A stretch of 64,000 nucleotides of DNA from Wenjunlia vitaminophila DSM 41686 (GCF_000380165.1 NZ_KB904656.1:45394-109393), one strand, 5' to 3'. Positions 16,623 through 26,925 are shown, numbered from the stretch's first letter. A program made the numbers and translations. The notes: generated by a model from the sequence alone, not told the origin.

Positions 16623-17294
16623 ATGAACGAGACCACGGTCACGCTGGTGGGGAACGCCGCGACAGAGGTGAGGTACCGGCAGTCGGCCTCCGGAATTCCG
16701 GTGGCGAGTTTCCGCATGGCCTCCACGACGCGGCGGTGGGACCGCGAACGGGGGGCCTGGTCGGACGGGCACACCAGTTTCTACACCGTGTGGGCCTGGC
16801 GCCACCTCGCCGGGAACGTGGCGGCGTCCGTCGGCCGGGGAGACCCGTTGGTCGTGCAGGGACGGATGCGGGTGCGGGAGTGGGAGAGCGGAGGTCAGCG
16901 GCACACCTCGGTGGAGATCGACGCGGGGGTGGTCGGACACGACCTGTCCCGGGGGACGTCCGCGTTCCGCCGGGCGGTGCGGGCCGCGGCCGGCGCGGTT
17001 CACCCCCAGCCGTTACCGCCCCACCAGTTCCCTGACCCGCAGTTCCCTGACGCCGGGTTCGCTGACTCCCAGCCCCCCGCGCAGCGGTTCCCAGCCCGGC
17101 ACGTCGCGGTTCAGCCGTTCCCGCCGGGCCCCGCGCCCGCTCTCCCGGCCCGGGTGGAGCCGGGTCCTGTGCGGCCCGCGCCCCGGGCGGAAGGGGAGGT
17201 CGCCGGCGTGACTCCAGGGGTGCCGGAGGCGGTCCCGCCTCCTGGTTCACCGGCCGGTTCCCCTGCCCCGCCCGAGCCGGAGCGGGTGGGGTGA
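16623..17294 (+). CDS. ssbB: Single-stranded DNA-binding protein, SsbB-like
   Basis: 223 residues. An OB fold covers residues 1-110 (NETTVTLVGNAATEVRYRQ, GIPVASFRMASTTRRWDRE, SFYTVWAWRHLAGNVAASVGRGDPLVVQGRMRVREWE). The remaining 110 residues are Pro-rich with short repeats (HQFPDPQFPDAGF). The acidic, Phe-ending tip that recruits partners in the housekeeping SSB is absent; the protein ends PEPERVG. Streptomyces SsbB is the second SSB, needed for chromosome segregation during sporulation. The 215 bp upstream include an A/T-richer stretch near 16490-16550 that is the likely promoter. Confidence 0.85.
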   Translation: MNETTVTLVGNAATEVRYRQSASGIPVASFRMASTTRRWDRERGAWSDGHTSFYTVWAWRHLAGNVAASVGRGDPLVVQGRMRVREWESGGQRHTSVEIDAGVVGHDLSRGTSAFRRAVRAAAGAVHPQPLPPHQFPDPQFPDAGFADSQPPAQRFPARHVAVQPFPPGPAPALPARVEPGPVRPAPRAEGEVAGVTPGVPEAVPPPGSPAGSPAPPEPERVG

Positions 17295-17400
17295 CCCGGG
17301 GGCGGGCCCGTGGAGCCGGGGTGTCGGGAAAATGGCTTGTTAGGCACATCTCGGGGCCATTCGGCCCGGGATGAAAGCCATTCCATTGCTCGTCGAACAG

Positions 17401-17414
17401 ATTTGTCGACAAAT
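17401..17414. promoter_or_regulatory. Perfect 14-bp palindrome, candidate operator
   Basis: ATTTGTCGACAAAT is a perfect palindrome in a locally A/T-rich stretch about 170 bp upstream of the surface-protein start. A/T-rich palindromes are rare in this DNA, so a dimeric regulator site is plausible. I do not recognise the regulator. Confidence 0.4.
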
Positions 17415-17583
17415 TTTGGAATCATGCATGCAGACGGTAACGATTCGAAATCGAAAGGTGATCCCTTAGGCGTTCCCCAGTGCCGCCCCGGAGCCGTTCC
17501 CTAGGATTCCTCCAGTCATACGGGGGTCTCCAGGCATTGGCGGGGCGTGTTCACCGTCCGCTCCGCACAGAGGAGTTAGAGAT

Positions 17584-19032
17584 ATGTTCCGTGTACAGAG
17601 GCGGGGGGGAACGCGGCTCTCGGCCGTGCTCGCCGCAAGCAGTCTCGCCGCGATCACCGCGATAGCCGCCGCTGCTCCGGCTCAGGCGGAGGACAACCCC
17701 GGTGGGGCCACGGCCGTCCTCGGCGGCCTCGTGAAGTCCGGCAAGGCGGTCATCCACAAGGACGGCGGGGAGGACCAGAAGCTCTCCGCGGGGCTGTTCA
17801 GCCTCTCCGGGGCCAACGGCGGAGAACTGACGACCTACTGCATCGACATCTTCAACCCCACCCAGGCGAAGGCCGAGTACCGGGAGACTCCCTGGGACGA
17901 GTCCTCGCTCCACGACAACGAGAACGCCGGCAAGATCCTGTGGATCCTGCAGAACTCGTACCCGCAGAAGAGTGACCTCGCCCAGCTCAGCAAGGACGCG
18001 GGGATCGACGGCACCATCTCCGAGGACGAGGCCGCGGCCGGCACCCAGGTTGCCATCTGGCGCTTCTCGGACAACGTGAACGTCGAGGCCGACGACGCCA
18101 AGGCCGAGAAGCTCGCCGACTACCTCGAGACCAACGCCAAGGCCCTCGAGGAGCCCAAGCCCTCGCTGTCCCTGAGCCCGTCCGCGGTCTCCGGCAAGGC
18201 CGGCGAGAAGCTGGGGCCGATCAAGGTCGCCACCAGTGCGGGCCAGGTGAACGTGGCCCTCAACCCGGGCGCGCCGGCCGGCGTCAAGGTGGTCAACAAG
18301 GACGGCCAGGCCATGTCCACCGCCAAGGACGGTGAGGACCTGTACGTGGACGTCCCCGCGGACGCCGAGGCGGGCGAGGCCGGGCTGACCGTCAAGGGCA
18401 GCACGGTGATCCCGATCGGTCGCGTGTTCACCGGCTTCGGCAAGAGCGAGGGCAGCCAGACCCAGATCCTCGCCGGTTCCAGCGAGGCGTCGGTCGAGGC
18501 GGGAGCCTCGGTCACCTGGACGGGCGCGGACACCAGCGGCCCGGCCCCGGCGATCTCCACCAAGAACAACTGTGCCGAGGGCGGCGTGGACATCACCGTC
18601 GCCAACGAGGGCGACAAGGAGTTCGTCTTCGAACTCGCCGGCAAGAAGTACGAGATCGGCGCAGGCAAGACCGAGACCGTCCTGTTCCCGGTCGAGGAGG
18701 ACCAGGCCTACGAGATCAAGATCGCGATGCCCGACGGCAGCGAGAAGGTCTTCACCGGCATGCTGGACTGCAAGACCGACAGCACCAACGGCGGGGCCAC
18801 TGGTGGTTCCGAGCCCAGCAACGCACCGTCCCCGGCTTCCGTCGGCGGCTCCGAGGGCACTGACACCACGGGCACCAGCGGCTCGACCGGCAACACCGAG
18901 GGCGACCTGGCCGAGACCGGCAGCAGCAGCTCCACGCCGGTGATCGCGGGCGTCGCGGTGGCGCTCCTGGTGGTCGGTGGCGCCACGGTGTTCTTCGTCC
19001 GCAGGCGCAAGGCGGGCACCCCGGCGGCCTGA
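17584..19032 (+). CDS. Sortase-anchored surface protein with a thioester (Cys-Gln) domain
   Basis: 482 residues. The signal peptide runs to about residue 36 (APAQA^ED). The thioester-domain pattern follows: Cys86 in TTYCIDIFN and Gln155 in AAGTQVAIWRFSD, which in this family form an internal Cys-Gln thioester able to bond covalently to host or surface targets. Ig-like beta domains occupy about residues 180-390 and a Ser/Thr/Gly-rich stalk about 395-440. The LAETG sorting motif (442-446), a hydrophobic helix and an RRRK tail follow, indicating wall anchoring by a class E-type sortase. AGGAG lies 9 nt before the ATG. A single-gene unit ending at a strong terminator. Confidence 0.88.
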   Translation: MFRVQRRGGTRLSAVLAASSLAAITAIAAAAPAQAEDNPGGATAVLGGLVKSGKAVIHKDGGEDQKLSAGLFSLSGANGGELTTYCIDIFNPTQAKAEYRETPWDESSLHDNENAGKILWILQNSYPQKSDLAQLSKDAGIDGTISEDEAAAGTQVAIWRFSDNVNVEADDAKAEKLADYLETNAKALEEPKPSLSLSPSAVSGKAGEKLGPIKVATSAGQVNVALNPGAPAGVKVVNKDGQAMSTAKDGEDLYVDVPADAEAGEAGLTVKGSTVIPIGRVFTGFGKSEGSQTQILAGSSEASVEAGASVTWTGADTSGPAPAISTKNNCAEGGVDITVANEGDKEFVFELAGKKYEIGAGKTETVLFPVEEDQAYEIKIAMPDGSEKVFTGMLDCKTDSTNGGATGGSEPSNAPSPASVGGSEGTDTTGTSGSTGNTEGDLAETGSSSSTPVIAGVAVALLVVGGATVFFVRRRKAGTPAA

Positions 19033-19067
19033 TCAGCCCCGCTGATCTCCACGGGCACCTGACGTAC

Positions 19068-19117
19068 ACGGGCACCGGCCCCGTTGCTCCCCGAGGAGCA
19101 ACGGGGCCGGTGCCCGT
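19068..19117 (+). terminator. Perfect 23-bp stem-loop terminator
   Basis: Two perfectly complementary 23-nt arms (19068-19090 and 19095-19117) enclose the 4-nt loop CCGA, starting 36 bp after the surface-protein stop. No U-tract follows. The stem strength and position make this a confident factor-independent terminator. Confidence 0.85.
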
Positions 19118-19311
19118 TCGGCCTCTGGTGCGGTGTCCGCGGCGCCCCGGCCCGGTCTGACCCTCCGGCCGGCCTCGGCGGGGCCGTGGGGCTCCGCACG
19201 GCTCCCGGCGCGCCCCGCCAGCGGGGGCGGCCATGTGACCGGTGCGTCAGGCGTACGGCAAGATGGAGGTATCCGACCACCCTCCCTTGATCAGACGCCG
19301 GACGGTTTCCT

Positions 19312-20975
<1,664 letters not shown>

Positions 20976-20976
<1 letters not shown>

Positions 20977-21398
20977 TGGCGCGCCACCGCTACGCCTGCC
21001 CGCTGCGCTGGTCCGACATGGACGCGTTCGGGCACGTCAACAACGTCGTGTACCTGAGGTACCTGGAAGAAGCCCGGATAGACCTGATGTTCCGGCTGGC
21101 ACCGGGCAACGGCAGTGAAGCGCTGTCCGGGGGCAGTGTGGTGGCCCGGCACGAGATCAGCTACCTGCGGCCCCTGGTGCACCGCCACGAACCGGTGATC
21201 GTCGAGAGCTGGATCACAGACATCGGCGCCGCGTCGCTGACCATCGCCTACGAGGTCAAGGACGACGAGCAGGTCTACGCCCGGGCCTCCACCGTCGTGG
21301 TGCCGTACGACCTTGCCAGGGGCAGGCCGCGGCGGATCACCGAGGAGGAGCGGGGTTTCCTCGAGCGGTACCTGGAGGTCGGGGCCGCCGCGGCATGA
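20976..21398 (+). CDS. Hotdog-fold acyl-CoA thioesterase
   Basis: 140 residues, 4HBT/YbgC-type. The family motif is clear: WSDMDAFGHVNNVVYLRYLEEARIDLMF (Asp and the HVNN loop), followed by ARHEISYLRPLVHRHEPVIVESWI. It hydrolyses an unidentified acyl-CoA. The ATG shares its A with the ettA stop, and its end overlaps the next gene, so three genes (ettA, this one and the next unknown) form a unit that appears conserved in Streptomyces. Confidence 0.9.
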
Positions 21399-22102
21399 CC
21401 ACGTTCCGACTGGCCGAGCCCAGGGAGACGGCGGCGCTCGCCGTCTTCCTGACCAGGCTGCTGCGCTACGACAGGGCGGCGGTCGTGCGCCTGAAGGCCC
21501 ACGGCCCCGCCCTGGCGGTGTTCGGCCGTCCGCCGTTCGACGTGCTGGCGGTCCGCACCGTGGAACTCGCCGAGCCGGCGGAGGCGGACGCCACGGTGTC
21601 GGCCGGCCGGCTGCTCGACGGACTGGACGAGGCCGGTGGGGCCGTCCCGGTGCCCGAGGCGGTGACCGGGCCGCCGTGGGCGGGACTGCTGCCGCCGCGC
21701 GCCGGCTGGCGCCGGGTGGCGGAGCTGTCACCGGAGGCCGTCCACCGGGCGGTGGCCGAGGGCGTCGCGGAGTTCAGGGCACGCACCGAGCAGCTCGGCC
21801 CCGACCAGCGAACCCGGGCGGAGCTGGACCGGATAGCCGGCGAGATCTGGTCCCGGCCGCTGCCCACCGCCGACGGCCTGCCCCTGCGCGCCGTGCACGC
21901 GGCGCACTCGCTGGGATTCCTGCGCCCCTTGGGAGTCGCGTCGCAGGGCTCCCGGAGCACGCCGTCCCCGCGGCCGGCCGGGCAGGCCGACGCCGTGGTG
22001 GTGCTGTCCTGTGCGAGCTGGCTGCGGGTGCGCACCGCCCACGGTTCGATCGCGCTGCGCCGCGGCGCGGGTCCTGGGATCGCCGTCACCCCGCTGTCCT
22101 GA
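21395..22102 (+). CDS. Conserved hypothetical protein (actinobacterial)
   Basis: 235 residues, soluble, no signal peptide or membrane segment. I do not recognise a fold. The N-terminal half (TFRLAEPRETAALAVFLTRLLRYDRAAVVRL, then FDVLAVRTVELA) reads like an alternating beta/helix domain. The C-terminus has AHSLGFLRP, a probably unstructured stretch and SCASWLRVRTAHGSIALRR. It is translationally coupled to the thioesterase (ATGA overlap), which suggests a shared pathway. Confidence 0.75.
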   Translation: MTTFRLAEPRETAALAVFLTRLLRYDRAAVVRLKAHGPALAVFGRPPFDVLAVRTVELAEPAEADATVSAGRLLDGLDEAGGAVPVPEAVTGPPWAGLLPPRAGWRRVAELSPEAVHRAVAEGVAEFRARTEQLGPDQRTRAELDRIAGEIWSRPLPTADGLPLRAVHAAHSLGFLRPLGVASQGSRSTPSPRPAGQADAVVVLSCASWLRVRTAHGSIALRRGAGPGIAVTPLS

Positions 22103-22160
22103 CGGGCTGCCCGAGTCCGCCCGTCACGGCCGGTGCGGTGGGTCGCGGGGTCGCCGCACC
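22100..22160. terminator. Two adjacent stem-loops between convergent genes
   Basis: TGACGGGC (22100-22107) pairs with GCCCGTCA (22119-22126), 8 bp with an 11-nt loop that begins at the stop codon. GGTGCGG (22132-22138) pairs with CCGCACC (22154-22160), 7 bp. They fill the gap between the plus-strand unknown gene and the minus-strand three-gene operon, so a bidirectional terminator is likely. Confidence 0.5.
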
Positions 22161-22169
22161 CGCGCGGTC

Positions 22170-22682
22170 TCACCGGGCCGCGGTGACCTGGCGGTCGAGT
22201 TCCGCGGCGGTCCTCGTGACGGACACCGGGGTGTCGCCGATGCTCTGGACGCGCACCAGGACACTGGCCCGGGTGAACACGACGAAGCCGATCGGGTCGG
22301 CCGACCCGCAGAAGCAGACGTCCCCGACCGGTTCCATGCCCCGTTCCGCGCAGCTCGGCAGCCGCAGCAGCATCGACCGCTCCAGCACGTTGACCAGCCC
22401 TTCCTGGGCGTCCGCCGGTGTCGGGTACTGGTGCACCCACACCGCGACGCGCGTTCCCGCCGCCCCGGTGAGCTTGTCGACGAAGGCGTGGCGCGTGTTG
22501 GGCATCCGTCCGCGGTGCTCCAGGGCGAGGTCGTCGAGCACCCCGTAGTCGGGCAGGAACGGAGCCGGCAGCGCGGGGGCGTCGCGACCGGGCCAGTCGT
22601 CGAACCCGTGGACCTCCTTGGCGGTGCGGCGGATGGAGCTGACGTGGTCCGGTTGCCCGGACTCGGGCGGGGGTTGGGTCAC
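22170..22682 (-). CDS. Hypothetical protein, third gene of the LamG/transglutaminase operon
   Basis: 170 residues from GTG 22682, which overlaps the preceding stop (GTGA). An upstream in-frame ATG would intrude 54 bp into the preceding gene. No signal peptide or membrane helix is seen. The C-terminal half alternates strands and loops (CAERGMEPVGDVCFCGSA, IGFVVFTRASVLVRVQSIG, TPVSVTRTAAELDRQV), a layout seen in small sensor-like domains that test a ligand. I cannot assign a function. Strict coupling to the 1,082-residue protein suggests an accessory or immunity-type partner, which is inference only. Confidence 0.72.
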   Translation of the reverse strand: MTQPPPESGQPDHVSSIRRTAKEVHGFDDWPGRDAPALPAPFLPDYGVLDDLALEHRGRMPNTRHAFVDKLTGAAGTRVAVWVHQYPTPADAQEGLVNVLERSMLLRLPSCAERGMEPVGDVCFCGSADPIGFVVFTRASVLVRVQSIGDTPVSVTRTAAELDRQVTAAR

Positions 22683-25600
22683 TGCACCCTCCGGCAGCCG
22701 TTCTGGGTCCCCATCCAGGGGCCGAGGGGGCGGCACTGGGGGATGCCGCCCAGGTTGTTCGCGGCCAGCCGCTCCCGGTACGAGGACGCGGTGAACGGCG
22801 CTGGGATCGGCAGGTCGGGGGCGAGTTCCCCGGCTTCGAACGTCATCCGGAGCGGGAGGGTCGGCAGGTGCTGGACCGATGCGGTCGTCCAGTCCCAGGG
22901 GGCGGTACCGCCGTCGACCTTCAGACAGGCGTCGTACAGTGGGTCGTCAAAGCATCCCTTCCCGTCCCAGGCGACCTCGTGGTAGGCGAAGGCGTGGTTC
23001 GCGAAGGGGTACGCCCAGTCCTGGTGTCCGATGGCCTGGATCTTGTTGCACCCGAAACCAGTCCGACTGCCGGACCCCATGACGAACGCCTTGAGGTTGC
23101 AGCCGAGGACGTTGGCGAACGCCGTCACGATCGAGGCGCAGTCGGTGCAGTTGACCTTCTTGCCCTGCCCGCCGGGCCGGTTGCCGAGCTCGTTGAGGAA
23201 CGCCGTGCACGAGAAGACCTGCCCGTAGCCGTCGTCGCTGGTGTACACCGACGTCCCGGAGTCGGTGTCGTAGGTCAGTCCCAACGAGCCGTTGACCCGT
23301 GTGGTGATCGCGGCCGCGGCGTCGCCGGGGGTCGTCGCCCCGCCCGCCCACTGGCAGGCGAGGTCGAGCACGTCGGTCCACGGCTGTTGGGTGCCGCCGT
23401 TCGGTTCCGGCCGCCACGGCAGTGACGGGGTGTCCAGGACGGCGTAGACCCGGTGCGCCGTGGTGGCCATCGGCTGCCAGGACCCCTCGGGGACCCGGTA
23501 CGACCAGGTCCACGTGATGTCCTGGCGCCGCACGCCCCCACTGGCGAGCGCGTGGTGGTTGAGCGGGATCGTGACGTAGGCGGGTTTCGACGTGCCGTTC
23601 TCGAAGGTGACGGTGAACGGGTCGATCGGACCGAGCAACCCGCCGCCGTCCGCCTTGACCTGGACGGACGTCGCCGCATCGGCGGGGCCGGTCGCCGCGA
23701 ACCCGGCCTGGATGTTGATCGCCCGGTTGGCCACCCGGGTCACGGCGTAGGCCGCCGGTGACTCCTCCGGCTTGGTCAGGTCCTTCGTCCACTGCACCTG
23801 CGGCACCGGTGTGTCGCGGTCGCGGCGGATGGTGAGCGCGTCGGCGGCGGTCCCCGTCGGGTCGTGGTCGAACTTGATCCCGGTGAGTTCGACCTTTGGC
23901 AGGGGCGTGCAGGAGGCGGGTTTGTTGGAGTAGTGGAGGATGAACGTGGCCGTGGTCGCGACCAGGGAGGCGATCACGTCCGCGGCGCCCACTCCGAGGA
24001 GCGTCAGTCCAAGCCGCACCGCGATCCTGATCAGCGCCCAGAAGCCCAGTTCCAGCACCATGTTCAGGAGCTGGCGCAGGATGCCGTGGGCGTACAGCTC
24101 CGCTGCCAACGCGAAGATCTCGGCCGCGGTCGCCGCCGTTCCCACGGCCAGGAGCACCCTGAGTTTGGGCAGACCCAGAACGGTGTTGCTGATGTACCGC
24201 ACCGCGTTCGGGCTCAGGTACGCGCGGACGGCGAAGAGGGCGTCGAGCACCCCGGCCACCACGATGAAGACCAGCACGACCTTCCACATGGTGCACTCGT
24301 CGATCTCGGTGACCGGCATCTGCAGCGCGACATGGGTCTCACCCCGCCGGTGGCAGAGGACGACATGGTGACCGTCGACCAGATGGGTGGTCAGGAAGAA
24401 CGGCAGTGCGGTGGGGTCCCGGCCGATCTGATCCAGCACCTCCTGCCAGGCGTCGTGGACCCGCTGCCGGTCCTCGGCACCGGGCACCGCCGCGGTGTCG
24501 GCCTCCATGGCGCGCCGCAGGTCGGCCCCGTGCTCCCGCAGGAGCGCCGCGGGGTCGATCGACGCGCGCAGTGCCTCCAGCTCGACCCGGGAGAGCGGTT
24601 CGGGCGACGCGGTGAGCGCCGGGCGGCCGGTGGGTGCCGGGCCACCGGCGGTCGCGGGTTCCGTGTGCTCGCCCACGGTCGCTCCGTCGGCCAGCCCGAC
24701 GGGGTGGTCGCCGAGGTCGTCACGCATCCGCTCCGTGGTGAAGTCGTAGTTGGCCTCCAGCCCCGGCGCGTCGTCGGCGGGGGGCGTGTGGAGGTGGGTG
24801 AGCACCTCGGCGGCGGTCAGTGCCCGGCTCCAGACCTCCAACCGGGACACGTGCCCCTGGAGCGGCATCGTGGCGAACGGCTGGTCGACGGTGAACCCCG
24901 CGCCGATCTGCACCTCCCCGTGGGCGCTGTCGAGCGGAACGGGACCGAAGGCGGCGGCGCCCGCGGGCTGGCCGTCCACATAGACGGTGAGCAGCACCCC
25001 GTCGAACGTGGTCGCGATGTTCGTCCACTTGTCGGGTTTCACCAGTGAGGTGGACCGTAGCGAGGAGGTGGGGCTCAGGCTCGAGCCCCGTTGCGACACC
25101 ACACGGAACCCCCCGGCCGCCGGGTCGTGCTCCAGGTACAGCGCCATCCCGGTCATGCCCTCGAGGTCACCGTTGACGAGGACGGCCTGTTCCGGCTGCG
25201 CCGTGGACTCCACGCACAACCAGGCCTGGACGGTGTACGGATCGACCTGCGCCCCGCCCGGGTTGACCCGGTGTTCTCCCAACGGCTCGGCGAACGCCGT
25301 TCCGGTCAGTGCCAGCGCGGGGGTGCAGCGGGTCATCCGCACGCCGGGCCCGGGCCTGAGCGGCAGGTGGCCGGGTCCCCGGTCCACCGGGGGAGTCACC
25401 GAGAAGTCGAGGTCGGCGACGACCGTCGCCGGGTCGGCTCCCCCGAACATCACGGCCCGGACCGCGTCCAGGGACAGGTCCGTGTTGTGGACGCGCAACG
25501 ACCTCAGGTGCGCCTGGAGGTCCTTGCCGATGAGGAAGGGCGCGCCGGTGGGCCGTCCCGTGCCGGACACCGCCTGCAACGCGTTGAACCGGCCGTCGAT

Positions 25601-25927
25601 GTAGAAGCGGAACGTGCCGCTGGCGTGGGTGACGGCGACGTGGTGCCAGTCGCTGCTGGTGAGCGGCTGCACCCTGGGGTTGGAGGTGACGGACGGCAGT
25701 CCGCTGACCGACAGCACCAGGCTGGGCCCGGCGACGCCGAAGGAGAAGGCGCCTTCCTGGGAGAGGAGCGACGCGGTCGCGGTGACGTCGAGCTTGATCC
25801 AGGCCTCGACGGTGAACGGTGCGCTCCCGTCGAGCCGGACGCCGAGGTCGGCAGCCGTCTCGACATGGGACGTGCCGTCCAGGTCGAGGACCACGTACGT
25901 CGCGTCGTTGGCGGTTGCCGTGCTCAC
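22679..25927 (-). CDS. Two LamG domains, membrane segment and transglutaminase-like cysteine enzyme domain (1,082 aa)
   Basis: GTG start overlapping the upstream stop. LamG-like domain 1 spans about residues 10-170 (FTVEAWIKLD, WHHVAVTHASGTFRFYIDGR) and domain 2 about 205-395 (YTVQAWLCVES, WTNIATTFDGVLLTVYVDGQ). A helical linker leads to strongly hydrophobic segments at about 543-565 and 590-665. A beta-rich region follows, then a transglutaminase/papain-fold candidate with Cys930 (NCTDCASIVTAF), His978 (ANHAFAYHEV) and Asp994/995 (CFDDPLYD). The Cys-His-Asp order and spacing (48 and 16-17 residues) match that fold. There is no N-terminal signal peptide. The domain order and fusion are unfamiliar to me. 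Target unknown: it could crosslink or cleave protein, or act only as a binding fold. Confidence 0.8.
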   Translation of the reverse strand: MSTATANDATYVVLDLDGTSHVETAADLGVRLDGSAPFTVEAWIKLDVTATASLLSQEGAFSFGVAGPSLVLSVSGLPSVTSNPRVQPLTSSDWHHVAVTHASGTFRFYIDGRFNALQAVSGTGRPTGAPFLIGKDLQAHLRSLRVHNTDLSLDAVRAVMFGGADPATVVADLDFSVTPPVDRGPGHLPLRPGPGVRMTRCTPALALTGTAFAEPLGEHRVNPGGAQVDPYTVQAWLCVESTAQPEQAVLVNGDLEGMTGMALYLEHDPAAGGFRVVSQRGSSLSPTSSLRSTSLVKPDKWTNIATTFDGVLLTVYVDGQPAGAAAFGPVPLDSAHGEVQIGAGFTVDQPFATMPLQGHVSRLEVWSRALTAAEVLTHLHTPPADDAPGLEANYDFTTERMRDDLGDHPVGLADGATVGEHTEPATAGGPAPTGRPALTASPEPLSRVELEALRASIDPAALLREHGADLRRAMEADTAAVPGAEDRQRVHDAWQEVLDQIGRDPTALPFFLTTHLVDGHHVVLCHRRGETHVALQMPVTEIDECTMWKVVLVFIVVAGVLDALFAVRAYLSPNAVRYISNTVLGLPKLRVLLAVGTAATAAEIFALAAELYAHGILRQLLNMVLELGFWALIRIAVRLGLTLLGVGAADVIASLVATTATFILHYSNKPASCTPLPKVELTGIKFDHDPTGTAADALTIRRDRDTPVPQVQWTKDLTKPEESPAAYAVTRVANRAINIQAGFAATGPADAATSVQVKADGGGLLGPIDPFTVTFENGTSKPAYVTIPLNHHALASGGVRRQDITWTWSYRVPEGSWQPMATTAHRVYAVLDTPSLPWRPEPNGGTQQPWTDVLDLACQWAGGATTPGDAAAAITTRVNGSLGLTYDTDSGTSVYTSDDGYGQVFSCTAFLNELGNRPGGQGKKVNCTDCASIVTAFANVLGCNLKAFVMGSGSRTGFGCNKIQAIGHQDWAYPFANHAFAYHEVAWDGKGCFDDPLYDACLKVDGGTAPWDWTTASVQHLPTLPLRMTFEAGELAPDLPIPAPFTASSYRERLAANNLGGIPQCRPLGPWMGTQNGCRRVQ

Positions 25928-26925
25928 CGGGCCTCCCGCGACGAGACGAAGACCGTGCCGCTGTTGCCGAGCCTCACCAGCACACCGGCGTCCCCGAGGC
26001 CCTCCACCGCCGTGCGGCTGACCCCCAGCCTCTCCAGGGGGGTGTGGTACGCCGCCGCCTGGCTCTCCGGCCGGATCCCCACCCACACGGTGGTGTCCAC
26101 GCTGGCCCCCCGGGGCCATGCCGCGCCGGTGGGCAGGAGCGCCCAGGTGGTGACGGCGCCGTCGAAGCTCGGCGGAGTCATCGTGGACTCGGTCTGCACC
26201 GGCCCCTCGCTGGTCGGCCAGTTGGTGCTGATGCCGAGCGCGACGCACTGGATGCCGAACCGCGAACCCGCGGGGAGCGCGCCACTGACGGTGACCTCGA
26301 ACAGAGTGGGCACGTGCTCGCTGCTCGAGGGGTTGGAGAAGGTGTCGAGCCGCTCGAAGGCGCGGTTGGGGTAGTCCCGCACCAGGTTGAGGTTGCGCCC
26401 GCAGACGTTCTGGTTCTGCCTGACCCACAGGATGTACGCGTCGTAACTGGGGAAGTCCGCCGGGATGGTGGGGTGTGGCGTCTCGCTCACCATGCCGACG
26501 CAGCAGAACTCGTTGCTGCTGATGGCGTCGAGGAGGAAGTAGTCCTGTCCGACGCCGACCGCCCCCGGTGCCACCGTGGGCGGCAGGGCCACCGAGGTGG
26601 CGCCGCTCGCCGTGCGCAGCGGGTGGCCGCTCCACACGCTGGGTCGGAGGAACAACGAGGTGTTCGCCCGGAAGACGGAGACGTGGTACCCCGTCAGCGG
26701 TCTGCTGCTGAGGTTCTTCGCCCGCACGTACACCGGGTTGAGCCGACTGCCCAGCTCCACGGGCTGCGTGGGGTCGCGGTCGTAGGTGTCGGTGAGGAAC
26801 CGACCGGGGTCGGAGACCTGGGAGTGCGAGACGATGTCGGGCGAGTGGTAGGGGTATCCGGGCGAGGGAACGGTGCCGGTGTCACTCAGGGAGTCCCGCA
26901 TGAGGAAACCGTCGTAGAGCGTCAC
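25924..26925 (-). CDS. Hypothetical beta-rich protein, first gene of the LamG/transglutaminase operon
   Basis: 333 residues, soluble, no signal peptide or membrane segment. The N-terminus (FLMRDSLSDTGTVPSPG, SPDIVSHSQV, LNPVYVRAKNLSSRPLTG) recalls a beta-sandwich domain in uncharacterised bacterial proteins that have a PDI...YVR-x-KNL pattern. The middle (FCCVGMVSETPHPTIPADFPSYDAYILWV) and the final beta-rich half (VPTLFEVTVSGALPAGS, TTVWVGIRPES) suggest two stacked beta domains. GTGA overlap with the large downstream gene implies stoichiometric production. I do not recognise a function; a binding or structural partner of the LamG enzyme is the simplest reading. Confidence 0.75.
   Translation of the reverse strand: MTLYDGFLMRDSLSDTGTVPSPGYPYHSPDIVSHSQVSDPGRFLTDTYDRDPTQPVELGSRLNPVYVRAKNLSSRPLTGYHVSVFRANTSLFLRPSVWSGHPLRTASGATSVALPPTVAPGAVGVGQDYFLLDAISSNEFCCVGMVSETPHPTIPADFPSYDAYILWVRQNQNVCGRNLNLVRDYPNRAFERLDTFSNPSSSEHVPTLFEVTVSGALPAGSRFGIQCVALGISTNWPTSEGPVQTESTMTPPSFDGAVTTWALLPTGAAWPRGASVDTTVWVGIRPESQAAAYHTPLERLGVSRTAVEGLGDAGVLVRLGNSGTVFVSSREAR

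Noticed and set aside
25925..26635. Upstream extension of the 1,082-residue LamG protein
   Set aside because: The extra residues are a shifted reading of the 333-residue gene; GTG 25927, which overlaps that gene's stop, is the credible start.
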